Shown here piece after piece: positions 1 to 7,612 of a stretch of 43,590 bases of DNA (the first letter of the stretch is position 1; every line of letters starts with the position of its first letter). The notes beneath the pieces were generated by a model. It did no database searches and was not told where the DNA came from. It saw nothing but the letters and a program-made list of their open reading frames with translations. Position numbers and translations under genes: made by a program. The DNA comes from an uncultured Bacilli bacterium. Lineage in GTDB: Bacteria; Bacillota_I; Bacilli_A; RF39; UBA660. Location: NCBI GenBank assembly GCA_910584255.1, contig CAJTXV010000014.1:1-43590 (forward strand), written 5' to 3'.

Positions 1-100
1 CCACAGGCAAGAGTTATTATAAACTCAAAAAAAATAAATAGAAAGAATCAATCAAATAGATTAATAATGTCTATAAGATTGATTATACGAGGAACAGAAT
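1..100. other. Window edge and leader of the cupin gene
   Basis: These bases hold no complete gene. Two forward frames are open at the left edge and one of them stops at 39-41, so the tail of an upstream gene could end here, but nothing identifies it. A GAGG ribosome binding site lies about 9 bases ahead of the ATG at 101. Confidence 0.4.
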
Positions 101-451
101 ATGAAATTAGTAAATCAAGAAAAAGCTAAAGTAATCAAAAATAGTGATACAAGTTCTTTATTAGAATATTCAATTGAGTTAGATGATAAAGAAGTAGATT
201 TTGCGATTAATACCATTCATGGAAGATATCCTGAAACAGGGTATTGTACCAATAGGAAATGTAAAGAACTTGCCTATGTTTTGAAAGGAACAGGACAGAT
301 TTGTAAAAAAGAAAAAGCCTATTCCTTTAAAGAGGGGGATGTAATTTTAATTGATAGAGAAGAGATTTACTTTTGGGAAGGGAATTGCAAAATCATTATG
401 ATTTGTACTCTTCCTTGGTATAAAGAGCAATGTGAATTAATTAAAGAATAA
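101..451 (+). CDS. Small single-domain cupin-fold protein
   Basis: A 116-residue protein that fits one cupin beta-barrel. The stretch around residues 58-85 reads LAYVLKGTGQICKKEKAYSF followed by EGDVILIDREEIYFWEG, which is the second half of the cupin pattern (hydrophobic strand, G-x-G, then the EGD turn and strand). The usual metal-binding histidines are absent: FWEG stands where a His often sits. It may therefore bind a ligand without metal, and no substrate can be named. The gene starts at ATG after GAGG. Its natural terminator hairpin, about 30 bases downstream, has been split by the insertion sequence that follows. Fold call is by pattern only. Confidence 0.7.
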   Translation: MKLVNQEKAKVIKNSDTSSLLEYSIELDDKEVDFAINTIHGRYPETGYCTNRKCKELAYVLKGTGQICKKEKAYSFKEGDVILIDREEIYFWEGNCKIIMICTLPWYKEQCELIKE

Positions 452-489
452 GAAAAATTGAATTCTAAAAAGGGTGGAAAAGCAATTGA

Positions 490-506
490 CATCATCAGAT
501 GTGATT
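490..506. repeat. Left copy of 17-bp target-site duplication
   Basis: The 17 bases starting CATCATCAG are repeated exactly at 2378-2394, on either side of the IS30-type element. Removing one copy plus the element restores a hairpin with arms GAAAAGCAAT..ACATC and GATGT..ATTGCTTTTC around the loop ATCA, so the element went into an inverted repeat. The last 3 bases (ATT) could instead belong to the element end, which would give a 14-bp duplication. Confidence 0.85.
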
Positions 507-554
507 AAATTTAGAGCTTAGTTCCCATTATTAATAATTTTGTAAATTATAATA

Positions 555-585
555 TAAAGTTCCCATAAAAGGGGACTTTTTTTGA
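555..585 (+). terminator. Hairpin with T-tract in the left arm of the IS
   Basis: AAGTTCCC and GGGGACTT pair (one G-T pair) around a short A/T loop and are followed by seven Ts. This has the form of a rho-independent terminator reading rightward. It would stop transcripts from the cupin side entering the element, which is common at IS ends. The left arm also carries the AGTTCCCAT core seen in the terminal repeats. Confidence 0.6.
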
Positions 586-729
586 GTATTTTGACTTGAA
601 AAATTTTTAATTTGGTGTATTATATTGGTTGGGAAGAAAATTATGCCACACGAAAAAGTGCACGTATTATAGTCTTTTTATGACTAAGTTCCCATACATA
701 TTTTTAGTGTAATTGTTGGTTTATTTGCC

Positions 730-768
730 AACGAAGAAACGGAAGGCTGTCCTTCTGTTTTTTCGTTG
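730..768. terminator. Long hairpin beyond the transposase genes
   Basis: AACGAAgAAACgGAAGG pairs with CCTTCtGTTTtTTCGTT around CTGT, giving a stem of about 16 bp with few mismatches. It lies just past the stop of the small minus-strand ORF (770-946), where a terminator for the transposase transcript is expected. Confidence 0.55.
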
Positions 769-769
769 A

Positions 770-946
770 TTAATAATCGCATTTGTCATCAAGATAAAGA
801 TCTAAGATTTCCATTAATTGAATAGTTAAGGTAATCATTTCTTGAACAACACTTTCATTTAGTTTTTTTCTTTTCCTTATACGATAAGATAATTCTGTAA
901 TATAAAATATCATATCATTAATATAATCAATATCAGGATAGTTCAT
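770..946 (-). CDS. Small accessory ORF of the IS, overlapping the transposase stop
   Basis: A 58-residue ORF whose ATG shares a base with the transposase stop (TAATG), the usual arrangement for translational coupling. The product starts MNYPDIDYINDMIFYITELS and ends in DDKCDY. It looks largely helical, with a basic patch (RIRKRKK) near residue 25 and a hydrophobic C-terminal half. I do not recognise the family. Its position between transposase and terminator suggests expression with the transposase, perhaps as a regulator or accessory factor; that is inference. It could be a chance ORF, but the codon use looks normal and the overlap is tidy. Confidence 0.5.
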   Translation of the reverse strand: MNYPDIDYINDMIFYITELSYRIRKRKKLNESVVQEMITLTIQLMEILDLYLDDKCDY

Positions 947-2160
947 TACTTATCACCACCTAAAATATATTTTCTTGTTAGTTCTACATTATCAGGTTCA
1001 ATATACTGGTAGTTTAACTTTTTTATAAGTAATGGATATTTATTTTTTGTTAATTCATATGGAGTTTTTCCTTTTAATTTTTCTCTTGGAATATTATTTA
1101 TTGTTGTTTCTAATCTTTGGACTTGCCTTTCTGTTAAATTATTTAATGATTCTCCTTTTGGGAATATTCTACGAATGTATTCGTGATTGTGTTCTAGACT
1201 CGCTTTTTCAAAGGAACTGTAAGGATGACAATAAAAGATATTTGTTGTTTTATTACTTGTAGTATAGTCAAACTCAATATGTATAGGATCTAGAAATTCA
1301 TTACCATTATCTGTCAAAACTATACGAAATATTTTAGAAAATAATTGAATACCAAGAATATTTTTAAGTTTATCTATCTCTTTATTCACATTAGCTATGT
1401 TTTTTTTGTCTAATAATCTAATAAACATAAACTTAGTATCTTTTATCAAAATAGTTAGGAAGACTTTACCACCTTTAGTTCTTTCTACAGTATCCATTTC
1501 ACATATATTCATTCTAGGATGTTTTAGTTTGAAATCAATATATTCTTCATATGTTCTTCTTTTTATAATGGATAAATTTCTTTTATAATCGTGATTGTTT
1601 TTATGTTTTCTTTTTCTGTATTTAACCTTCTTAGGTAAATCTAAGTTAGATAAAGAGAGAATACCTAATTCAACATACTTATAAAAAGCAGCCTTAGAGA
1701 AAAAGAGAATATCCGAATGGTTAATATACACCTGATTAATACTTTGCTTTTTATTTTTAATCAGAGGAACAATTGAGTTTTCAATTTCCTCTACAACATT
1801 AGGACTAATATCTACTTCAGTTCTAGACTCAACTAAATTATTTTCATAGTTTTCTTGAGCCAAGCTTGAATTGTAATACAGTTTATGATTAGTACAGTAT
1901 CTTTTGTTGGGACAAGCATTACAAACATAAGGAGGCTTTTTTAATTTGTCACACTTAGAAATAGCAGAAGAAATTCCTTTAGAATCAAAAGGAGAATAAA
2001 AATTGCTTTTAACAAATCTATTTCTTTTGATTTCTTTAGAAACGGTAGTTCTATCAACATTGATAGATTTCGAAATATATGTGAAATTTTTACTTAATCC
2101 AATTAAATATTCAATAGTATGTCTTTGTTCTTTAAATAAATGGTTATAACTTGTCATCAT
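946..2160 (-). CDS. IS30-family DDE transposase
   Basis: A 404-residue protein that catalyses cut-and-paste movement of the surrounding element. An N-terminal helix-turn-helix region (about 8-50) contains the IS30 signature LFKEQRHTIEYLIG and ISKSINVDRTTVSKEIKRN. Next comes a Cys-rich patch (CDKLKKPPYVCNACPNKRYC) that may bind zinc. The rve/DDE core follows, with aspartates in ICEMDTVE and LTDNGNEF and the glutamate in LEHNHEYIRRIFPKG, so the catalytic triad is intact. A GTGAGG ribosome binding site precedes the ATG. With no frameshift or stop, the copy could be active. Family assignment is firm. Confidence 0.93.
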   Translation of the reverse strand: MMTSYNHLFKEQRHTIEYLIGLSKNFTYISKSINVDRTTVSKEIKRNRFVKSNFYSPFDSKGISSAISKCDKLKKPPYVCNACPNKRYCTNHKLYYNSSLAQENYENNLVESRTEVDISPNVVEEIENSIVPLIKNKKQSINQVYINHSDILFFSKAAFYKYVELGILSLSNLDLPKKVKYRKRKHKNNHDYKRNLSIIKRRTYEEYIDFKLKHPRMNICEMDTVERTKGGKVFLTILIKDTKFMFIRLLDKKNIANVNKEIDKLKNILGIQLFSKIFRIVLTDNGNEFLDPIHIEFDYTTSNKTTNIFYCHPYSSFEKASLEHNHEYIRRIFPKGESLNNLTERQVQRLETTINNIPREKLKGKTPYELTKNKYPLLIKKLNYQYIEPDNVELTRKYILGGDK

Positions 2161-2275
2161 AATGACCTCACTTTCTTAATGACAAACAAACCAACGCGAT
2201 ATATAATACTATTAAATGGAATAAATAACAAATAAAGACACGCTTTATTTGAAAGAATATTATTTATGATGTTTA

Positions 2276-2321
2276 TTTGTCAATGATCAAGATGAACTCG
2301 CTTACGCTCGTCATTGACAAA
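2276..2321. repeat. Inverted repeat near the right IS end
   Basis: TTTGTCAATGA (2276-2286) and TCATTGACAAA (2311-2321) are a perfect 11-bp inverted repeat around a 24-base loop. It lies between the transposase promoter region and the terminal repeat. It may be a transposase or regulator binding site, or a hairpin in an incoming transcript. Confidence 0.5.
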
Positions 2322-2377
2322 TTTAACGACTTAATTCCCACTGATAAATAAATGGGAACTTTCGATTTTATTAAATG

Positions 2378-2394
2378 CATCATCAGATGTGATT
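2378..2394. repeat. Right copy of 17-bp target-site duplication
   Basis: Exact copy of 490-506. The downstream GH5 promoter begins inside it (its -35 hexamer would be TTGCTT at 2393-2398), so the duplication preserved that promoter. Confidence 0.85.
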
Positions 2395-2421
2395 GCTTTT
2401 CTATATATTTTTGTGTATAAT
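2393..2421 (+). promoter_or_regulatory. Promoter of the first GH5 gene
   Basis: A consensus -10 TATAAT (2416-2421) lies 17 bases after a weak -35 TTGCTT (2393-2398). A GAAGGAG ribosome binding site follows about 10 bases ahead of the ATG at 2454. The -35 overlaps the arm of the hairpin that the IS split. Confidence 0.6.
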
Positions 2422-2453
2422 ATAGCGCATATTTATGAAGGAGTGCGTAACGA

Positions 2454-3809
2454 ATGGAAAAATTATGGAAAGAAAAGGGTATTTATATAATGTTATGTAT
2501 TATTATTTTATTACTACTTTTAATTACAGTCTTATCTAGTAGAGAACAGAAAAATAGACAAAGGATATATAAAGAACCAATTTTAAATCAAGATATTTAT
2601 GAAATTCATGAAATAAATCAGGAAATACCAAGATTAACACCAACGCCTCTCAATCATTTATTAACAGAAAAAGTTGAAAAGAACCAAGAAACGCTAACAA
2701 CTACCCAATCTTCAGATACTATGAATAAAAATACCACTACTAAATCGCCTACACCCACAAATGGGCTAACGACAACACCAATCCCAACTTCAACGGCATC
2801 CGAAACAAAGAATACAAAAACAGTACAACAGGCAATCAATGAAATGAAGATAGGCTGGAATTTAGGAAACTCCCTAGATTCATGTAATTATCAGAAAAAA
2901 TATCTAGGAGAAGAACGGGCTGTTACCTATTATGAAACTGCTTGGGGAAATCCAGTCACAACTAAAGAAATGATCACAGAAATTAAAAAAGCAGGATTTC
3001 GTAGTATCAGAGTTCCTGTTACTTATTATGATCATATAGATTCAAATGGAAAAATAGACAGTAAATGGATTCAAAGAGTGAAAGAGGTTGTCGGATATGT
3101 ATTAGAAAATGATATGTACTGTATATTAGACGTCCACCATGACACTGGACTTTATGAGGGAGGATCTTGGATTGTCGCAGATGCTGATAAATATCAAGTG
3201 AATGCGGATAAACTTTCCCAATTATGGACACAAATAGCAAATGAATTTAAAGACTATGATTATAAACTTGTATTTGAGGGATTTAATGAAATCGTTGATA
3301 CCAACAAAAACTATAATTGGGTGAGTGGACATAAAAATACACTCACTGTAAATAAACTGAATCAAGTATTTGTAGATACAGTCAGAAATACAGGGGGAAA
3401 GAATCAAGATCGATTTTTAGTAATTACTACTTTTGGAGGAATCACTGATGAACATAAATTATCAAATTTCTTGATGCCTAAAGATTCATCAAGTGATAAA
3501 ATTATTTTAGCACTGCATGATTATGCATCCACTCAAGGTGGAATCGACAAAATGTTAGGAAACATTAAAAAATATTGTAGGGAGAAAAATATTCCTGTGA
3601 TTTTAGATGAGTTTGGAACCAAACAAGTAAATATGAGTGAAGAAAAACGAATTGAAATGGCCTCATACTATGTTTCAAGTGCCAGAAAACTAGGAATTAC
3701 TTGCTTTTGGTGGGATAATGGAAATACAACAGAATATGGAATTTTTAACCGTTTCAATTCATCATGGAAATATCCAACAATCAAAAATGCATTAATAAAT
3801 AATTCTTGA
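2454..3809 (+). CDS. Membrane-anchored GH5 glycoside hydrolase (endoglucanase-type)
   Basis: A 451-residue protein predicted to cleave beta-1,4-glucan or related polymers outside the cell. Residues about 11-28 form one hydrophobic segment (signal anchor). Then comes a Ser/Thr/Pro linker (to about 120, with TPTPTNG-like runs) and a GH5 domain (about 125-450). The domain starts GWNLGNSLD, has DVHHD, the acid/base glutamate in FEGFNEI and the nucleophile glutamate in VILDEFGTK, so both catalytic residues are present. It has no sortase motif or carbohydrate-binding module. The next gene carries a close copy of the same catalytic domain, showing tandem duplication. The exact substrate (cellulose, xyloglucan, mixed glucan) cannot be read from sequence. 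Confidence 0.9.
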   Translation: MEKLWKEKGIYIMLCIIILLLLLITVLSSREQKNRQRIYKEPILNQDIYEIHEINQEIPRLTPTPLNHLLTEKVEKNQETLTTTQSSDTMNKNTTTKSPTPTNGLTTTPIPTSTASETKNTKTVQQAINEMKIGWNLGNSLDSCNYQKKYLGEERAVTYYETAWGNPVTTKEMITEIKKAGFRSIRVPVTYYDHIDSNGKIDSKWIQRVKEVVGYVLENDMYCILDVHHDTGLYEGGSWIVADADKYQVNADKLSQLWTQIANEFKDYDYKLVFEGFNEIVDTNKNYNWVSGHKNTLTVNKLNQVFVDTVRNTGGKNQDRFLVITTFGGITDEHKLSNFLMPKDSSSDKIILALHDYASTQGGIDKMLGNIKKYCREKNIPVILDEFGTKQVNMSEEKRIEMASYYVSSARKLGITCFWWDNGNTTEYGIFNRFNSSWKYPTIKNALINNS

Positions 3810-3825
3810 ATATAAATAAAAGATC

Positions 3826-3870
3826 CTTAAGAAAAGAAGAAAGACTCTTTTATTCTTCTTAAAAAGACCC
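3826..3870 (+). terminator. Probable terminator after the first GH5 gene
   Basis: TTAAGAA near 3828 can pair with TTCTTAA near 3861 and the intervening bases pair imperfectly. An A/T run follows. The stem is weak, so the call is tentative. Confidence 0.4.
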
Positions 3871-3881
3871 CTGCATTTCAT

Positions 3882-3911
3882 TTGACAATAATTTAAGATA
3901 AAAGATATAAT
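3882..3911 (+). promoter_or_regulatory. Sigma-A-type promoter of the VWA-GH5 gene
   Basis: A perfect -35 TTGACA (3882-3887) and perfect -10 TATAAT (3906-3911) are separated by 18 bases. The gene begins 25 bases downstream after a GGGGGA ribosome binding site. This is the strongest-looking promoter in the surface block, so this GH5 copy has its own control. Confidence 0.8.
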
Positions 3912-3935
3912 GAAAGTAGAATTGGGGGACTGATT

Positions 3936-6320
3936 ATGAAGAATTTAGTAAAGAAATTAAATATGAAATTAATTATCCTTTTCTCAATTACGATTTGTTT
4001 AATGATGATATTTGTAGGTGTATTTAAAAACTCTGTTGCAATTTCTGAGACAATAGAAAAAATTTCTTTTTCTTCTCAGGAATTAGAATATAGTAATAAA
4101 GAACCAGGAAGTATAGAAGTAGAAGAAACGGCACAGTGGACATCAAAAAAACAGGCAAAAATTACATTTAATATTGATACTATTAAGAAAAGTAATACTC
4201 AATCGGTAGACACAATTCTAGTATTAGATGTATCTAGTTCCATGCATGGGAAATCCCTAAATCAACTAAAACAAGATACTAAAAAGCTAGTCAATGAATT
4301 ACTAGATTCTTCTTTAAATAAAGTTTCATTAATCAGCTTTGACAGTAATGCTCAGATTATTTCAGAATTTACAAATGATATAGGAAACTTGGAAAATACA
4401 ATTGATGCAATGTCTGCAAGCGGAAATACAAATTATTATCAGGCATTAATTAGAGTAGATGAATTACTAAATAATTATCAAAAAGAATCGGATAGAGATT
4501 GTATTGTTTTATTTGTAACGGATGGTTATCCATCTTTAGATACCCCAAACGAGATAAGTCAATATATCCATTTAAAAAATACATACTCATATTTAACCAT
4601 CAATGCCATTCAATATGAAATGGGTAATGATATTTTAGAACCAATTAAAAATATTAGTGATTATCAATTTACCGCGAATCAGGAATCTTTATATGATGTA
4701 CTATTAGATGCCTGTACATTGTCTGATTCTTATGAAAAGTTTATATTGAAAGATACCATTGACAGTGAATACTTTAATATTGAATCTATTTCTAGTATTC
4801 ACTCATCGACTGGGCAAGTAGAATTAAAAGAAGAAAATGGTGAACAAAAGATTTTTTGGACAATTGAAAAACTTCCTTCTGGTTCTAATCCAATCCTTAC
4901 AATTGACATTCATTTAAAAGAAAATTATCAAGGCGTAGAAAATTATTATCCAATCAATAAGGAAGCAAGTGTCACTTATAAGATGGAAGATACAGAAGAA
5001 GAAATTATGAATCACCAAACACCTGTTTTACAAAATTATTATCAAGTAATTTATGAAGCAAATACTCCAGATGGATGTATAGTAGAAAATGTTCCACCAA
5101 TGACTCGTAAAATGGTATATGATACAGTGGAAATTAGTGAAATAAAGCCTAGTTGTGGAACTTATCAATTTTTAGGATGGAAAATTGTGAATAATGGTAT
5201 TTATCAAATGAATAATGATTATTTTGAAATGCCAGAGCATGATGTAGTCTTACGAGCAGAATGGGGAAAAGTTTCCCTTACAGTATCAATGGATGGGGAA
5301 GTTTATGTAGAACCACCTAAGAATGAAAAAATAGCTCAAGAAGCAGTAGATGAAATGAAAATCGGTTGGAATTTAGGAAATACTTTAGATTCGTGCAATT
5401 ACCAAAAAAAATATTTAGGAGAAGAAAGAGCGGTCAGTTATTATGAAACTCTTTGGCATAATCCAGAAACTACGAAAGAAATGATGGATGGAATTAAAAA
5501 AGCAGGATTCCATAGTGTAAGAGTTCCAGTAACTTATTATGATCATATTGATGAGAATGGAAAAATAGATTCTTATTGGTTAAATAGGGTGAAAGAAGTA
5601 GTTGGTTATGTACTGGATAATGATATGTATTGCATTTTGGACGTTCATCATGATTCAGGATATTATGAGGGAGGTTCTTGGATTTTCGCAGATGCAGATA
5701 AGTACCAAGAAAATGCCGAAAAATTAGAAGGACTATGGACTCAGATTGCAACAGAGTTTAAAGACTATGATTATAAATTAGTATTTGAAGGATTTAATGA
5801 AATATTGGATAGTAAAAGAAGTAGTAATTGGAGAGAAGGAAACGAAGATACGGCCAATGTTAATAACTTAAATCAAGTATTTGTAGACACCGTTAGAAAA
5901 ACGGGAGGAAAGAATAAAGACAGATTTTTAGCTGTTACTACTTATGGCGGGGCAACCTACCAACATCTACTAGAATCATTTGAATTACCAGAGGACGAAG
6001 CAAATGATAAAATTATATTAGCAATGCACAATTATAATTACATAGAAAGTGATATAGATACAATGATGACAAATATTAAGACATACTTAACCGATAAAGG
6101 AATTCCTGTAATATTAGATGAATTTGGAACAAAACAGGAAGAAATAGCAACTGAGGAAAGAATAACAAGTGCAGCTTATTATGTATCTAGTGCAAGAAAA
6201 TTAGGAATTACGTGTTTTTGGTGGGATAGTGGAAAATCAACTAAATCTAAAATATTTGATCGTGAAAGTTTAACATGGGAACAGTTAGAAATAAAAGATG
6301 CATTAATTAATAATTCTTAG
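3936..6320 (+). CDS. VWA domain - repeat domain - GH5 hydrolase fusion, membrane-anchored
   Basis: A 794-residue surface protein. Residues about 10-32 are a signal peptide or anchor. A von Willebrand A domain (about 85-270) holds a complete MIDAS metal site: DVSSS, a Thr in SGNTNY, and the Asp in VTDGYP. Next is a beta-rich region, then an InlB-B/Listeria-Bacteroides-type repeat (about 370-445; motifs FLGWKI and RAEWG). The C-terminal GH5 domain (about 470-793) is closely similar to the preceding gene and keeps both catalytic glutamates (FEGFNEI and VILDEFGTK). VWA domains bind proteins or matrix through a metal ion, so this may be an adhesin that also cuts glycan. I know no standard family with this domain order. 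Confidence 0.88.
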   Translation: MKNLVKKLNMKLIILFSITICLMMIFVGVFKNSVAISETIEKISFSSQELEYSNKEPGSIEVEETAQWTSKKQAKITFNIDTIKKSNTQSVDTILVLDVSSSMHGKSLNQLKQDTKKLVNELLDSSLNKVSLISFDSNAQIISEFTNDIGNLENTIDAMSASGNTNYYQALIRVDELLNNYQKESDRDCIVLFVTDGYPSLDTPNEISQYIHLKNTYSYLTINAIQYEMGNDILEPIKNISDYQFTANQESLYDVLLDACTLSDSYEKFILKDTIDSEYFNIESISSIHSSTGQVELKEENGEQKIFWTIEKLPSGSNPILTIDIHLKENYQGVENYYPINKEASVTYKMEDTEEEIMNHQTPVLQNYYQVIYEANTPDGCIVENVPPMTRKMVYDTVEISEIKPSCGTYQFLGWKIVNNGIYQMNNDYFEMPEHDVVLRAEWGKVSLTVSMDGEVYVEPPKNEKIAQEAVDEMKIGWNLGNTLDSCNYQKKYLGEERAVSYYETLWHNPETTKEMMDGIKKAGFHSVRVPVTYYDHIDENGKIDSYWLNRVKEVVGYVLDNDMYCILDVHHDSGYYEGGSWIFADADKYQENAEKLEGLWTQIATEFKDYDYKLVFEGFNEILDSKRSSNWREGNEDTANVNNLNQVFVDTVRKTGGKNKDRFLAVTTYGGATYQHLLESFELPEDEANDKIILAMHNYNYIESDIDTMMTNIKTYLTDKGIPVILDEFGTKQEEIATEERITSAAYYVSSARKLGITCFWWDSGKSTKSKIFDRESLTWEQLEIKDALINNS

Positions 6321-6321
6321 T

Positions 6322-6368
6322 AAAAAGAGATATTTTAGATATGAGATTCTAATATGCTCTTTTTCTTT
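6322..6368 (+). terminator. Terminator after the VWA-GH5 gene
   Basis: AAAAAGAG (6322-6329) pairs with CTCTTTTT (6357-6364), and the inner ATATT and AATAT extend the stem. Ts follow. A clear rho-independent terminator starting one base after the stop codon. Confidence 0.75.
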
Positions 6369-6417
6369 TAGACGAGTTTTATTTATGCTATACTATGGAG
6401 TGTTAGGGGGAAATCAA

Positions 6418-7578
6418 ATGGAGGATAACAAAATCGCTTATAAAGAATTGGTGGAACTTTTTTTAATTGATACCGTTCCTGAGATTAAAAGTGAAAACGA
6501 AATTCCAAAGTTTAATATTATTTTCGAAGATGAGGCGTATGAATATTTTCGTTATGTTATGAATCATCCATATAAACCAATCTCAAAAATCAAAGGAGAG
6601 GATATCAAGAAATTAAAATCTTTACATGGTAATCAAAACTGTCCAACGGTGGTTGTTGAAGATTATCAAATGTTTTTCTATTATCTAATGGAAATTGTGA
6701 ATCAATCAATTAAGTTATATACTCAGTATGGAGAACCTAGAAGTGTGCGAAATTATTGCATGTGTTATATGAAACGAGTATGGCTTAGAATGGGGCCAGA
6801 TGATTTTGGTGACATTGAAAAATTTTTAGAAAGAGAGCTTAAATTTATACAAAATAATAATTTTGATTACCTAAGTGTTGGAAAAAAAATAACTGAATTC
6901 TATGGGAATGATGTATACTTACAATCAAGACTTGGGACAACTTTTGATGAATCAACGAGACAAATCGCTTTTTGGATTCAAACAGAGGACAAAGAAAAAC
7001 ATGATCTCCCATATATTCATTATGGAATTAACGAAGAAAACAATAAAAAAGTTTGTTATATATTTGGTGTTCAAAGTAGTTTTTTAAGGCAAAAAGTTTC
7101 GAAAATTGAAAGGTCCCTTTATAAATTGAATCGAGAAATTGAAGAAGAAAATGTTCATCCCAGCAGAGTTTTTGTATTACAACTTTTCTTAGAACTTTTG
7201 ATTAAAAATAATATTACTCATATCAAAGTTCCACTTCTTCAAGTATTAAATTATCGCTACCATGAAATATATGGTCAAAATATAAAAGATAATTATTATA
7301 AAAACTGGAATAAAGATAGAATTGATAGTTTTCAATATTTAAGAGGATACCATTTAAAAAGAGAAATTCAAAAATACGAGGACATTCAAATTGAATATAT
7401 TCGATTTGTAGATAAACAGGATACGATTAGTAGGCTAAAAACTGAAAATTTAATCAATTTATTTATGGAAGTATTACGTCAAAATCCAGAATTAGAGTTA
7501 TTAAATGATTTAGATAATAATGATGGATGCTTAGAATTTAAATGGACCCAAAAAGGAAAGATAAAACACCATTTTTAA
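6418..7578 (+). CDS. Unrecognised 386-residue protein
   Basis: I do not recognise the family. The chosen start (ATGGAGGATAAC) follows AGGGGG by about 7 bases. An in-frame ATG at 6385 lacks such a site and lies on a promoter-like TATACT. The protein has no signal peptide or membrane segment, so it should be cytoplasmic. It looks alpha-helical with mixed charge; a central stretch (about 150-230) has a more beta-like pattern around FWIQTED and VCYIFGVQSS. The next gene, a double kinase-like protein, starts about 30 bases downstream, so the two may be co-transcribed. No catalytic motif is evident. Confidence 0.75.
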   Translation: MEDNKIAYKELVELFLIDTVPEIKSENEIPKFNIIFEDEAYEYFRYVMNHPYKPISKIKGEDIKKLKSLHGNQNCPTVVVEDYQMFFYYLMEIVNQSIKLYTQYGEPRSVRNYCMCYMKRVWLRMGPDDFGDIEKFLERELKFIQNNNFDYLSVGKKITEFYGNDVYLQSRLGTTFDESTRQIAFWIQTEDKEKHDLPYIHYGINEENNKKVCYIFGVQSSFLRQKVSKIERSLYKLNREIEEENVHPSRVFVLQLFLELLIKNNITHIKVPLLQVLNYRYHEIYGQNIKDNYYKNWNKDRIDSFQYLRGYHLKREIQKYEDIQIEYIRFVDKQDTISRLKTENLINLFMEVLRQNPELELLNDLDNNDGCLEFKWTQKGKIKHHF

Positions 7579-7612
7579 GTAGAAATAGTTTATAATAGAA
7601 GTGGTGATGTGT

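Larger units (their letters stand above)
507..2377 (-). mobile_element. IS30-family insertion sequence
   Basis: The element is about 1.87 kb, bounded by 17-bp direct repeats. Its ends form an imperfect inverted repeat of roughly 30 bp. Read inward, both ends begin ATTnAAT and share the core AGTTCCCATT about 16 bases further in. Inside are a DDE transposase on the minus strand (946-2160), a short overlapping ORF (770-946) and about 260 bases of structured non-coding DNA at the left end. IS30 elements usually carry one gene and are nearer 1.0-1.7 kb, so this one is long. The exact ends are uncertain by about 3 bases. Confidence 0.85.

Noticed and set aside
1032..1262. Hydrophobic forward frame inside the transposase
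   Set aside because: It is antisense to the clearly coding IS30 transposase.
7591..7596. TATAAT just before the double-kinase gene as its promoter
   Set aside because: Start codons would lie within about 15 bases, leaving no room for a leader, and there is no -35; it may be chance in A/T-rich DNA.
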